Shown: piece by piece, positions 1-11,565 of the stretch | How positions within the stretch are numbered: the first letter of the stretch is position 1 | How the letters are laid out: each line of letters starts with the position of its first letter | Source of the DNA: Copromyces sp. CBS 386.78 | Taxonomy: Eukaryota > Ascomycota > Sordariomycetes > Sordariales > Sordariaceae | Length of the DNA stretch: 64,000 nt | Reading direction: 5' to 3' | Assembly: GCA_030685235.1 (NCBI GenBank) | Contig: MU839116.1 | Span: forward strand, 186,001-250,000 | Position numbers and translations under genes: made by a program | Notes under the pieces: generated by a model | Database searches by the model: none | Told to the model about the DNA's origin: nothing | Seen by the model: only the letters and a program-made list of their open reading frames with translations

Positions 1-293
1 TCGCCCACCTCACCTCCTCCCCGCGAGCAAAACAAAACGAACCCCGGACTACGCATATTGTTCTCCTGTTCTCCCCTTCCAGCGCTGCCTGCTTCACATC
101 CTACACCCTGGGCCGGCCACTCTATCCACCGCAACGACAAAGGGAAAACAAGTTCTTAGTGAGTGAAAGGCGATATATGAAAACCGATAAATGAGAAAAG
201 GACGGGAAAGGATTATGTTGTGGTTGTATTGTGAAACACTAGGCGTACTGAGGCAGCCTTCGCAACGACAGAAAATGGACCGGTGTTCGTGCA
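1..293. other. 3' flank of VAP gene
   Basis: This stretch lies beyond the stop codon of the VAP-like gene that runs leftward. It should hold that gene's 3' untranslated region. I see no conserved coding frame, tRNA or repeat in it. Confidence 0.5.
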
Positions 294-1545
294 CTAGAAG
301 AAGATGTAGGCCAGCAGGAAGCTAACCAAGCAGAGGACCGCCGCAATCTGGACTGGCACTCCCTCGGTGCCTTGCCTCGCTGATTGCGCGAGGTCCTGAG
401 CGGTTGCCTGCACGTTCGACGCCTGCTCGCCCACCGCGTCGGCCACAGCCGCCTTTCTCTGTCTCAGGCCGCTGGTCGCGTCGTTCTGGAGGGATGCGAT
501 GGTCGCCTGGGCCTTGGCCAACTGTTCCTTCAACTGCTCGTACGTCTCGGAAGCCGTGTTCTGTACTGTCGTCGCGGCCGCCGCAACAGTGTTATGGAAG
601 TTGTCGGCGAGGTCGGGCTCTTGCTTGATCTCGCGGGCGTCGGCCGTCGAAGATCGGGTCTCGCTGGGGGATGTGAAAGGAGCGGGGGTCTCCTCAACCT
701 GCGCATGTGATTGTTAGTTTGATTGTCCGTTGCCAGGGGTAGGCGAAAGGTAAAACGTACCCGGCTCGAGGTCGAGGGACGAATAGGGGTCGCAGCCACG
801 GGGGAGGTGGTCTCCTCTCCAAAGGCTGGAAGCCAGAGAACGCGAATCTTCTTCTCCTGAATCTGGGACTTGTCGGCACCATCCCACTGTGACGTATTTG
901 TCAGCACTGGTTCATCCTCCTCTGTTTGAGATATACCCACAATCTGAGCAACGTTGGTAAACTCCTTGTCACCGGTGATGGTAACGGACTGAACGAGGAA
1001 CTTGTCGCGGCATCGGGCGTCCGAAGGAGGCTCCTGCTTCATGGCCTGGAGGAGGACTGAAGGGGAAGTTAGTCACGAGACCGTAGGTTGGACATACGGT
1101 GTTGGGAATTCCAAGACTGACCGGAAACTTCGACATCGTGACCGGGCTCAATGCGACCCGAGTTGGGGCGGACGCAGTATCTGAAAAGAGTGTTGGTAAG
1201 TGTCTGGATCGTTGGACTAGCGATTCGTTTGCGCTATGGCGCATTGCCGAGGGAGTAACGTACTGCTTGGGGGCGGTGGTTTTGACCTGTACGAGGGCAA
1301 GTTAGCACATGTGTCAAGCAACTCTCAACCACGCCAAACGCGCGCCTACGTCCACATACCTTGAAGGCAACCGGAGAGGTGTTGGGGTTCCTGATTCTAA
1401 GGATCTGCGAAACCTCCACAGTAAAGGGCCCTAATTTCTTGTCAGACGATGGGGGATCCTAGAGAATCTGGGGCGGCGGTGGTTGCTGTTCGGGACGGGA
1501 CGTACTGCGGAAACCAAGCTCGAGGGGATCGATTTCGACGGACAT
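294..1545 (-). CDS. VAP/Scs2-like ER membrane protein (MSP domain)
   Basis: Predicted product of 297 aa from six exons: 1545-1506, 1430-1360, 1286-1264, 1180-1122, 1056-761 and 698-294. The exon sum is 894 nt. The N-terminal ~125 residues form a major sperm protein (MSP) domain: MSVEIDPLELGF at the start, then VEVSQILRIRNPNTSPVAFK, KTTAPKQYCVRPNSG and IEPGHDVEVSVLLQAMKQEP. A low-complexity linker follows, then a heptad-like region (LKEQLAKAQATIASLQ, roughly 225-270) and a C-terminal hydrophobic anchor, IAAVLCLVSFLLAYIFF, ending at the last residue. This is the tail-anchored architecture of VAP/Scs2. Proteins of this family sit in the ER membrane and bind FFAT motifs of lipid-transfer proteins at contact sites. 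The first intron is required because reading through it meets a TAG; splicing gives GFR-RPFTVEV, as in the family. It is divergent from the UBX gene. Confidence 0.93.
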
Positions 1546-2705
1546 GTTGGCGATCGGTTTGGTGTATGTGGTTTGGTGGTTTTTGGGAAATTCTAAAGCG
1601 ACTTGGATTTCGCGATGGGAAGACGGGAAATGTTGCCGGGGGATTATTGGCCGTCCCTAGTAGTATGCTCGGTGGGGGGAAATAAAGGGATGGGGGATGG
1701 AGTTAAACGTATTAGATAGGTTTGCGAAATATGCCAGACAAGGGCAATGCGATTCTGGTGAGGCTCCGAAGTTCAGCCCAGAGGTAGGACGGATGTCGTG
1801 AGGTGTGGTAGTTAGTGTTAAGGTGTTGCTTCCAAACAAGATGCTGGAACCTGAGGTGATAATATAGAAGTAAAGACGAAGACGAGAGGGCTGCCGCCAG
1901 AGATGATATGATGTGTTACGACATTCAACAGTGACGCCGGTTCGACGCGCTGGGACAGACCACCTCAACCTGGACACAAGCCAGCAGCAGCCTGTTTCCA
2001 GCTGGAGTCGCTGTCAACTTCAGGAGGGCGCCAGGCGACTGGAAAGAATGCCAAGAAGCCAAGACCCAACCGATCCATGTCTGCTGGCCGAGCCCCGGGG
2101 TTGTCGCGTGGGGTCCACGTATCTCCACTGAAATTAAGGGTCAAAGTCAGACAGCCCACCAGGTGTTGCCGGCTGTCAATTGGCTGAAACTTGGGCAAAT
2201 GTCAGTTTGTCACTGATTATTTCAGCTGCCAGCAGCGCGAGCATCTTTGTCAGAGCAACGGACAAGGGTTGTGTTGAATGACGTGCCCCGGGCAGCCTGG
2301 ACATATCGTGAACTGTTAACTTCGTTGACGACGACTACAACAACATCGAGGTGGACATTCTAAACTTTCGTTGTGGGAAGAGCAAAACGGATATCTATGT
2401 TTTTTATAGGTTGAGCTTACAACTGAATCTATCTCAAACTTTTTGTTTTAAACCTTGCCCGTCTTGCCAGTTTGTCAACCTTGCCGCCACGTCTTATTAT
2501 TTATTGCAGGGAACCACTGCCGTGTGCTTCTATCCGAACTGTTGACAGCTTCGCATCTTTTAATTGAACCCCTCCTTCGTTCAACTTTCCAAGTTGCCAC
2601 TATTTTATTCCCAGCAACATTATACCATAGCGAACGTCCAGGACCAATCCTCTCCACTGCCCTAAATACCTAGTCTTCATTAGCGACCGCATCTCTTTCA
2701 TCAAA
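1546..2705. promoter_or_regulatory. divergent intergenic region, VAP / UBX genes
   Basis: This 1.16-kb spacer separates two genes transcribed away from each other and so holds both promoters and 5' leaders. I see no conserved coding frame or tRNA. The right half is T/C-rich just before the UBX start, as is common in fungal leaders. No specific operator could be recognised. Confidence 0.5.
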
Positions 2706-3827
2706 ATGGGCCAAACAGATCTCGAGGTTCTGGTCGACATGGGCTTCGAGCGCGCCCGCGCTGAGCTCGCCGTCAAGAAGTCTGGTGGCTGTCAGTCCTT
2801 CCCAGATGCCTACCCGGTGACGCGAATATGGTATTAACAATTAGCAGTGCAGGGAGCCCTCAACTGGCTTGAGGAGAATCAGGACAAGTCCTTGGAGGAG
2901 CTGCAGGCCAGCGCTGCCTCTACCGCGAAAGCCGACGACGACGACGAAGAGGATGACGGCTCCGGGAACATTCCCGAAGGCGCCAAGTCCCTTGTTTGCA
3001 CCGATTGCGGCAAGAGGTTCAAGAACGGAGATCTTGCCGCCTTCCACGCTTCCAAGACGTCAGTCTCTCGCCCGATCCTGTCCCCCGTTCGCAACACCCA
3101 GCTAACTCTACCACAGTCAGCACACGGACTTCTCCGAATCTACCGAAGAGATCGCCCCTCTAACGGAGGAAGAGAAGAAGCAAAGGTTGGAGGAGCTCCG
3201 CCAAAAGCTCGCGGAGAAGAGGGAGAGGATGGCTCTCGTCGACAAGGAGGAGCAAAAGCGCAATGAGGTACGGTTACCGCAAACCGTCTCCATGTTGCAT
3301 CACCATGTTGCTAACAACATCTATAGCAAATCAAGCGCAAGGCTACCAAGGAGACACAAGACCTGAAGGAGGAACTCGCCCGCAAGGAACAGATCAAGGA
3401 AGCCGCCAAGAAGCGCCAGGAGAAGCTCGATGACCTCGAGGCTAAGAAGCGCATCAAGGCCAAGATTGAGGCCGACAAGGCGGAGAGAAAGCGCAAGGAG
3501 GAGGAAGCAAAGGCGCTTCGTGAGGGTAGGGCTCCGGCCGCCCCTGCAGCTGCTCCTGTTGCCGCTGCGCCGGCTGCTGCGAGGCCCGCTGCCTCCCACA
3601 GCGAGGCTCGTCTGAGGTTGCAGACTGCCAAGGGAAATGTTATGAAGACATTGGCAGCGGATGCCACGCTGTTTGAGCTTGCTCAACAGTTGGAGTCGGA
3701 GAACGGAGTCCCGGTTGCGAGCTTCTCGATGACCTTCCCCAAGAAGACTTGGCAAGCTGGAGTGGACTTTGGTCAGACGCTGAAGGAGGCTGGGTTGGTT
3801 CCTAGTGCGGTGCTCATCGTCACCTAA
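2706..3827 (+). CDS. UBA - zinc finger - UBX domain protein (UBXN1/SAKS1-like)
   Basis: Predicted product of 315 aa from exons 2706-2790, 2848-3058, 3117-3267 and 3327-3827 (948 nt). The N-terminus is a UBA-like fold: DLEVLVDMGFERARAELAVK, continuing across intron 1 into LQGALNWLEEN. A C2H2-like finger follows around residues 75-100 (CTDCGKRF, then two histidines in FHASKTQHTDF, joined across intron 2). The middle is a long charged coiled coil (EEKKQRLEELRQKLAEKRE and onward) and an Ala/Pro linker. The last ~80 residues form a UBX domain (RLRLQTAKGNVMKTLAADA, then FPKKTW and SAVLIVT at the end). Family knowledge: the UBX domain binds the Cdc48/p97 ATPase and UBA binds ubiquitin, so this should be a substrate adaptor in ubiquitin-dependent proteolysis. 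The ATG at 2706 is preceded by TCAAA, a good fungal start context. Confidence 0.92.
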
Positions 3828-4333
3828 GGAGAACGGAGACACAATCCATCACCTTGCACGTTAAGCCGGTGGTCGAGGGGATGGTATTGGTATGAACTCA
3901 AAGCGAAGTTCAAACGACAGATCTAAAGAAAAGACGGATACGTCTAGAAGCGTTGCTGGTTTCCGATGATACTTGACGAATAATGAAAAGGAGTTAAAGT
4001 GAGAATGAACCTTCTTCTGTTTATTTGTTGAACATGGAAACTGTGATGTCTACGAATGTCGTACGTAGGTACCTTAACGGCCACCATCAAACCCACGCTA
4101 CGCTAGACCCACCATCTCCGAATTACCCCATACTCCTCCGCGGCAGTTCAACTAGCAACCAAAGTAAACAAAAGCCAATCTCTTCGTCCTCTCGTAACAT
4201 TCGGCTCGGATATAGCCCGTCAGTAACCCCTCCTCTTTCGCACCCAAATTCTTGATTCTTGACCCGAACGTATCCGTCTCCAATTCCAGTGTACATCTCT
4301 TACCTAAACGTCAGACCACAAACCCATCGCATC
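3828..4333. other. intergenic, UBX to YCII gene
   Basis: These 506 bases separate two genes on the same strand. The left part should be the 3' end of the UBX transcript. The right part is C/T-rich and holds the promoter and leader of the YCII gene. I see no extra gene. Confidence 0.4.
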
Positions 4334-5483
4334 ATGGCCTCCCGATCTCGCACCCTCCAGCTAGGACAAGCTCTCCACAGCAGCTTATTTAGCCGCCCCT
4401 TCTTCACTTCTTCTACTCTGACATTCTTCAACCCAACAACCACCATCACGACCCCCGCACCCCGCATCTCCAACAACTTCTTCAGTCAGAGACATCAAAT
4501 CAGAACAATGGCTTCTACTGCTACCGCCGGAAAGAAGATTGAATGGCTCGTTGTCGTGCCGGACTTTGAGGGTGTTGGGGAGAAGAGGTTGGAGGTTCGC
4601 CCGTACGTTGCACCAAGCTAACCGACCCGAAAGAATAAAGTGACGAGTGTGTGGATGGCTGACTGAATATTGTGTATAGTGACCACTTTGCTGGTCTCGG
4701 CAAGAACATCGATAATGGGTGCTTCCAGATGGGCGGTAGGTTTTTTTTTCTCTTGGGGGCTCTTTAGTTTGGTCCTCGAGCTATACTTCACTTTCACTTT
4801 ACGGCTCTTCCCTTCACGGCTCTTCACCACATACTCACCCTCATGCACCGACTTCCCCAGTTCTTCAGAGTCTCTAGCCACATCAACTTCACACCACCTA
4901 ATCTTACCCTACCTGACCTCATCCATATACCCTCATCCCCCTCCTCCACCCTTCCCCTCACGAGCCATCTCTGCTCTCACAGACCCTCTCCTCAACATAA
5001 CCAGAAACAAAACGCTAACAAACACCAACAGGCGCCGTCCTCTCCGAACCTCCCACCTCCGACGACCCCAAGACCTTCAAGTTCGCCGGCTCCACCATCG
5101 TCCTGCTCGCCGAGAGCCGGGAGGAGGTGATCGAGATTCTTAAGGGGGACGTTTATTACCAGAAGGGTGTTTGGGATGTTGATAACGTATGTGTTTTTTT
5201 CACTCTTTACCCTCTCCTCTTACCTTCAACCCTCTACCCCGTTGCCCTTTCCCTTTTCCGTCTTCACCTTCCAATTCCTGTTGCCTTTGCTGTTGCCTTG
5301 GAGATGGTGCCTAGTTCTGTTCCTGGCACCATTGCTTGGGGGGCATGGTGGCTGGGTGGGTGGATGAAGGTTTGAATAAGGAGTGGATGTTAATGTGTTA
5401 TATGTGTGTAGGCTCAGATGTGGCCCTTCAAGTGCGCCTTCCGCTTCCCTGTTCCCGGTCAGACGTTCCAGCAGAAGCAGTAG
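4334..5483 (+). CDS. YCII-related domain protein, probably mitochondrial
   Basis: Predicted product of 183 aa from exons 4334-4602, 4680-4735, 5032-5186 and 5412-5483 (552 nt). The C-terminal ~110 residues match the YCII-related fold, a small dimeric alpha/beta barrel: KIEWLVVVPDFEGVGEKRLEV, then DHFAGLGKNIDNGCFQMGGA, FAGSTIVLLAESREEVIEIL and KGVWDVDNAQMWPFKCAFR. The reaction is not known for most members. The first ~58 residues are rich in Ser, Thr, Arg and Phe with almost no acids and end RHQIRTMAST, which resembles a mitochondrial presequence. A second in-frame ATG at 4508 starts MASTATAGKK, right at the presumed processing point, so a shorter cytosolic form is possible. Intron 2 (4736-5031) is unusually long for this window and strongly C/T-rich. 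Confidence 0.88.
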
Positions 5484-6248
5484 ACGTAGATAGATGTGTT
5501 TGGTTTGAAGGTGAATGGATACAGATTATCAGTGAAACAAACTTACTTGCTCAATTCTCTTCGGTCACCCTCTGTCCTCAAATGTTCAAGTGCTCGAACA
5601 TCAAAAATGCATGTGTCTCTCAGATAGGTGTCCCCAACTCAGGACCGATTCACAGCCAAGCGCGTTCGTGATAAGGAGCAGCATAGATTGGAGGTATCTA
5701 ATTCTCCACAGAAGTCAGAGCTATGAGACGCACTACTAAACACATCAAATCATTCAAAACACACAGAAGCAAGCCATGGGCCGTAGACTTAATTAACCCT
5801 CCACGCCTGTTTATGACCCTGACCAGACGCCTCTTTGGTTTCTTCGTTTTCAAAGAACACTCTACTCCAACATTCAATCGGCTCGTGTGCACCGTCCGTT
5901 CTAACAATGAAAAAAAAATTGCCATATCAGAAATGATGAATTAGAAGAGAGCTACCTAGCTCGTTGAGCACCGGACCAGCACTACGGAAACAAGCATCGA
6001 CTCTGACTGGCCGGCCCATACTTACCTAATGAAGCGTACAGTGGCAAACCCAAATATGATAGTGTGAACCCCATCGATTCAACATTCCATGATGCATACC
6101 TAAGTAAATGCAAACTCCGCTAGATAAGAATGAAAAAAGAACCACAACCACTTATCAGTAGCACTGCTCCTGCCACTGCCGAAATCCCAAATGCCGTAAA
6201 GCCTTTCCCAAGTCTATATCAGTGTAAAAACTCGCCCAGGTAGGCCGA
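5484..6248. other. convergent intergenic region
   Basis: This 765-bp spacer lies between two genes that end toward each other, so it should contain only 3' untranslated sequence. No conserved frame, RNA gene or repeat is visible. Confidence 0.4.
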
Positions 6249-7823
6249 TTACGACGAGCCATCCTTCTCACTCTCCTCCATCTCTGCAGCCATCACCTTC
6301 AGCTCGTACGTAAGATCGTAGCACTCGGCCAGCAGAGCGCTAACGCTCCCTTGGCCCTCGGGTATATCGCCGCCGACCATGAACTTGCCATCGACGCGCA
6401 TGTTGTCGATGGAGTTAAGCTGTAATCTCACGTTACTCACTGCCCAGAGCCCATCGCCCAATTGGGGGAACAATGACAAACATACCTTCATGCTATACGG
6501 ATACAGCTCCCTGACCGAGCTGACACCACCCGAGTCCTTCACCTCCATCAAGCACCGCTTCAGCGTCTGCAGCTGGTTGTAGATGGGCAGCAGGGCCTCC
6601 GACACTGGCTCCGACGAGATCATCAGGTAGTAGATGTAGCCATAGCTTCTCCTGACGAGGTACAGCAGCGTGCGCTGGACGTACAGCTCGGCGGGCTTTC
6701 CTTCATTGTCGAGCCAGTTGCCGTCGACTCGGCTCTCGTCAATCTTGTCGAGCTCGCGCTGGTAGTCGTACAGGTCCGTCTCGCGCAGCGACCAGGCCTG
6801 GGTGATGGACAGCTTCTCGAGCTCGTTGCGGATGCTGACGAGCTGCTCGTGCCTGGACTTGAAAGCTTCGGGGATAACTCCTTGCCTGGGAAGGGGTTAA
6901 TGACTGGCTGGCTCGCAATGGCATAGGGCTAGTTGTACGTACCTCTCGAGAACGATCTCCGACCACTTAAGGCAGACATCGACCAAGCGCGACACCCTTT
7001 CGCTTCCGCGAAGAACCTCGCCGTCTGGTCCGACAAAGTTGCCGTTCACCCTCGACTCGTCAATCTCCTTGACCTGTGTTTGCAGCCTCTGGACCTCCGA
7101 TGCCGAGAACTGTGTAACCTGTTAGCTTACCCGTCATCCCTAGTCTCGTATCCGTCCGCCCTTACCTTCGCCTTGGTGTTCGCAAGTGACATGGACCGTA
7201 GTATGGAGACCAGCTTCTCGTGGATGCTCTGTAGCGGATCCTGCAGGTCGTCCAACCTCTTCTTCAGGTTGTCCAGAGATCTGTGGCAGAGCTCTAGGCG
7301 GTTGGCCAGAAGCTCGATAATGTAAGGCGAGTGGGACGGGTCCGTAGCCGTCATGACCTTGTCGAGCTGCGAGAGGGTATGGGCCATGCTGTTCAGGTCC
7401 TTGGCTGAGTAGAGGTTGGCCTCGGTCAGGTGGTCGAGTAATCGCTTGATGGTCGAGGTCAATGCGTAGGCCGCGGGGGCTTCTTGTGTGCGGCCGATGG
7501 TCATGAAGAAAAGGGAGAGGAGCTGTAGGCAGCTTTCGAGGACCCTGTCGACTGTTGGGTTGCGTTAGAGATCTCTTTGTTTAAGAGAGACTGTGGAGGA
7601 TGCGCATACCTCTTGTCTCGGTAACCTTCTCCCCTTTCCTGATCTCGTTGAGCTCCTTGACCTGCTCGACAACCTCCTCATAGTGTATTATCACATCTTG
7701 AGTGCGGATGTATTTGGTTCGGTCTCTCTTGAGAAGCAGAAGCTGGTCGCGGATGGCTGAGAGCTTGTTGAGGATAGCTTGCTCACGCTCATCTTTCGGC
7801 ATGGGCATCGCCGGAGTCTCCAT
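6249..7823 (-). CDS. DUF2408 / UPF0662 family protein
   Basis: Predicted product of 445 aa from exons 7823-7610, 7551-7166, 7109-6943, 6885-6486 and 6419-6249 (1338 nt). The protein starts METPAMPMPKDEREQAILNK and is almost entirely helical, with KLSAIRDQLLLLKRDRTKY and VVEQVKELNEIRKGE near the start. It resembles the fungal DUF2408 (UPF0662) family, whose function I do not know. I see an internal repeat: IDESRVNGNF, IDESRVDGNW and IDNMRVDGKF, each followed by a Gly-containing turn and a long helix. These lie near nt 7066, 6750 and 6415. The end is acidic (AAEMEESEKDGSS). No signal peptide or membrane segment is visible. It is divergent from the P1 gene across 1.1 kb. Confidence 0.85.
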
Positions 7824-8912
7824 TGTCGCAATGTTTATGGGTAAGAGTCGGTGAAGTCGGTTGCGATGTCAAGAGTTGGCTCGTTTTCGTTGACTTGTAG
7901 TCGTTCGAGGGTCGACGTTGGTTTGATCGGCAGAGAAGGAAAAGAAAAGAAAATTGCGAAAGGATTGTTGAAGAGACTGGAAGACGCAGCCAAGCAATCT
8001 GGAGCAAGGGAATGTTCAAGTCGGTCTTCTTTGATCCGAGGGGTAGAGGTACTTGTAGGTAAACGCGCCTCAACAATGGCAGAGTGCGGGTTGGAAAGTT
8101 GTCGTCCGGTTGATGGCGCCTATGTTTCCCCTTTCCAAGGAGTTGTCAAAGGGAAGCCCGGGATGATTCCAAAAACTTGAGACAAGTGCAAATACTTTGT
8201 TGACGAACGCTACCCCCTTTGTGCGGAATTGCTGGAGTGCTGGTCACCAGAAATGCAGATGGAGGCTTTTCCTACAGCACCTGCCACCCAGTGTCGGCAG
8301 GCACTCCGCTACGCCAGGAGAAGGCCTATGGCGCCGCGAATCCACAGCGGCGACGTCAGTGGATGCATGAATGGCGGCGGGGCGGAAGGAGCTCCATGGT
8401 GGGCGGGGCTCTTGGAGCAGCACGACCGACAGGGGTCGAGATCTGGCGGGACGCTTGTCGACCACTCGTCTTGGCAAGGCTGGGCGCCAAATGCTTCCCC
8501 AAATCCAATTCCAGGCCATGGTCAACTGGGGAACATCAGTCGTCCCGATCCGGTACAAGTGCGACGGCATGGAAGGCCAGCACGTGCCTGGTGTTGGACG
8601 GCACACTTGGGAAAACTTGAACCTTCGGGTTCGGGTTGGGGAACCGCTTGTTTGGTTCATCGTGGGGCTGTCTGTCTTGCAGTTCTGCAGCGTGCACAGA
8701 CCAGGCAATAGAGCCCAAAAAGTCTTGGCGCTTAAGCCGCTGCCAGTCGCTTGCCAGCTGCCCAGCTTTGTAGGGTCCCAGGGCATTTTTTGAATTGCCC
8801 ACAACTAATTAAATTTCCCTCTCGGCGAATTTCTAGCTTGGACATCATCCCACGATCGAACAGCCCTCCCGAGACTCAGCATCTTTGCGCCTCGACAATC
8901 AACACCATCAAA
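7824..8912. promoter_or_regulatory. divergent intergenic region, DUF2408 / P1 genes
   Basis: This 1.09-kb spacer holds the promoters of two outward-facing genes. Several overlapping open frames exist on both strands (for example 8244-8804), but they show no codon bias or family motif and I treat them as chance. A TAGGG at 8771-8775 lies about 140 bp upstream of the P1 start; the same core occurs in the L10/L30 promoter. Confidence 0.4.
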
Positions 8913-9686
8913 ATGTCTACTGCTGAGCTGGCTACCTCCTACGCGGCGCTCATCCTCGCCGATGACGGCGTTGAGATCACTGTGAGTTTGCGACCAATGC
9001 ACACGATCTTTTGGCGAAGTTTTGGGTGGATTTTGGGATTGGGGCACCTGGGCACTTTCAGAACGCGTCCCCGCGCGCCATGTACACACCGTTATTAGTC
9101 GGCATGCGCTCAACGACCGGGACAAATGACGAAATATGGGAAGGAGGGGCAAATGGAGTGGAGGAACATTCATGACATGAACAAACAAGCAATGGGGAGG
9201 AACAATGTTGACTGACCAAACCCGTTTCCGCATGATATAGGCCGACAAGATCCAGACCCTCATCAAGGCCGCCAAGGTCGAGGATGTCGAGCCCATCTGG
9301 GCTTCCCTCTTCGCCAAGGTACGATGAAACCACCACCGACGACGACAACGGACAAGAATTCCGAGAGCAGGAAACGATATCTTGGGAACATGCGAAGAAC
9401 ACGATAAACTGACTGGAGTCTCTTTTGCGACAATAGGCTCTTGAGGGCAAGGACGTGAAGGACCTCCTTTCCAACGTCGGCTCCGGTGGTGCCGCCGCTG
9501 CTCCCTCTGCCGGTGGTGCCGCTGCCGCTGGTGGTGCCGCTGCTGAGGAGAAGGTTGAGGAGAAGGTTGAGGGTATGTGGAATCATCTACTCGCAAGCCC
9601 TTGCCGCCAGATACTGACCTGCGTTTTGCACAATTACAGAGAAGGAGGAGTCCGACGAGGATATGGGCTTCGGTCTCTTCGACTAA
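8913..9686 (+). CDS. RPP1: 60S acidic ribosomal protein P1
   Basis: Predicted product of 109 aa from exons 8913-8981, 9241-9318, 9437-9572 and 9640-9686 (330 nt). The N-terminal domain ([20 protein letters not shown], then [20 protein letters not shown]) carries the dimerisation helices of stalk P1 proteins. It is followed by an Ala/Gly hinge ([11 protein letters not shown] and onward) and the universal acidic tail [14 protein letters not shown]1/P2 heterodimers sit on uL10 in the ribosomal stalk and recruit translation factors and GTPase activity. The length is normal for the family. Intron 1 is 259 nt, longer than most introns here. The start follows CATCAAA, a strong fungal context. Confidence 0.97.
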
Positions 9687-11565
9687 ACGAAGAAAGGGGG
9701 CTTTCTTCTGGTTTGGTCATGACCTCTCGTTTCCAATTTGTTCTTCCAAAGCTTGCATGGGTCTGCGACGGTTTCTCGCACATACGACTACGGTTATGGG
9801 AGGCTTATGATATCAGGGGTCCGGTTCATCGGCGTAGCTTTACATGGACAATGAAGATGCGCTTTTGAGCAAAGAAACAAGTTAAAAACACTTGGAAGGC
9901 TTGCTCTCTCCATTTGTTGAAAGCGACGGATTGCCAACAACAGTAGCACAGACATCCGACTACGACCGACAACACAGCGCGCCCGGATGTTTGATCATCG
10001 AGCACATAACGCTCCCCCCCAGCTGTTTGATACCCGGACCTGAGGTTCATGTTTACCGTTTTGGAAGACGAAATGGCTACAAAGTCTTGAAGCAGATAGA
10101 CAAAAACTATCTGTTGCTGGTTTCAACTCCCCGCTGTGTTCACCTCACGACTCGTGTGTTTGTTTTTACCTTGTCCTGACCTACGACGTCATCCCGATCT
10201 GTCTTCAGACAATTGACTGCCTTCGAGGTCCCGATATCACGATTATTTATCAACCCCTCCTGCCACCTGCCACTGCGACGCGGTTGCAACCGCGTTCACT
10301 TTGGAATCGCCACAGCCTTGTGTGTACCTTGCTGGCCATGACTCCATTCCCAGGTCAATCTCTCCAGGTTCGCAAATCCACTGATCCCAGACGCACATCT
10401 TATCTTATCGCCAGGTACACTGTTAGGTTGATAACACCCGATTCGATAAGAGAGAGACCAGAAAGAGAGGCCATCAAGAACAACAAGCGACCATACCTGT
10501 AGTCACTCACTCACTCATCCGAACCACAACCTCGAAGTGGCCGATGCCTTATCCCTCCCTCCTATTCAAGGGGAATAAATGACGTCTACCATGTTCTCCT
10601 CTATTGTAGGCAGTCCCCTCTCCACCAATGTTTCCAAGCAATAAAGTTAAGTTTGTCCATACTTTCTTTACCTACCGAAAGTACAAGTCTGCCTGCCAAT
10701 GTGAGAGGTGGGTTCAGATGTGTGAGCATCATCATATCATCCATTATTGTATGTACACGCGCCTCATTTCCTGGATTACCTACCAAATTCCATATGGTAG
10801 CACTAGAGAACTAGTGACAGGAGATGCTCATTTGTTTGTTTGAAAAAAAGAAAAAAGAAAAAAAACAAAAAAAAAACGGTTCAAACACTTGGCAGGTGAA
10901 ATGTTCCGACATCTATTAGGCAGTCTACCGACCCGTTTCAGTGGCACTTTCTTTATAAAATAGATGTGGTGTTCTGTCCACCACCAACAAGCCCATACAT
11001 ACATACACACTACTCTCAAGTTTTCAAGTTTCAAGTTCAAGTCTTCAAGAGATACGGATAAACCTCTCCTATTTATATGCCTTTCCTGAACACAGAAGCA
11101 TCCATCATGCAATCAATTAATCCCCTGGCAGGCAGCTGGCAGCAGTGATATCAACAACCAACACCCTGTTCTAATCACAAGAAACAACGCAGATTGGTAT
11201 TGGTACAGATGAAAATTGAAAATCCCACGAGGTGGTATTTTAGGGTACCAGATACCATTCCTCTTTTTTTTCATCCTTCCTGTTTTAGCGAACCCCAGAC
11301 TCCATTCAATCAGATTTCCACGCCATTCATCATTTCCTTGACTCTTGACTCCTTATGACACAGAAACACAAGAAACGCCCGTCGCTATGTATGTGTTTGA
11401 GCATCAGACCTCAGACCTCAAGAGATGAAATGGATCAATCAACAAATCAAACTCCATATAAACCCGCTACCATAACCATATCCGTGTATATACCATGTCC
11501 ATGAGCTCAACTCCCTGGTTGAATTTCTGGACTTTGACTTTCACATCCTCAATCCCCACCACCGT
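9687..11565. other. convergent intergenic region
   Basis: This 1.9-kb spacer lies between the 3' ends of the P1 gene and the large unknown gene. It includes an A-rich run at 10842-10876 and short CAAGTT-type repeats near 11010-11050. No codon-biased frame, tRNA or mobile element is visible. Much of it is probably 3' untranslated sequence. Confidence 0.4.

Noticed and set aside
8219..8804. Overlapping 130-186 codon frames on both strands upstream of P1
   Set aside because: Frames compete on both strands, lack codon bias, and lie in a divergent promoter region.
9319..9436. Possible C/D-box snoRNA in P1 intron 2 (CGATGAAA near the donor, CTGA near the acceptor)
   Set aside because: The C-box is imperfect, no terminal stem is seen, and the CTGAC is explained by the intron branch site.
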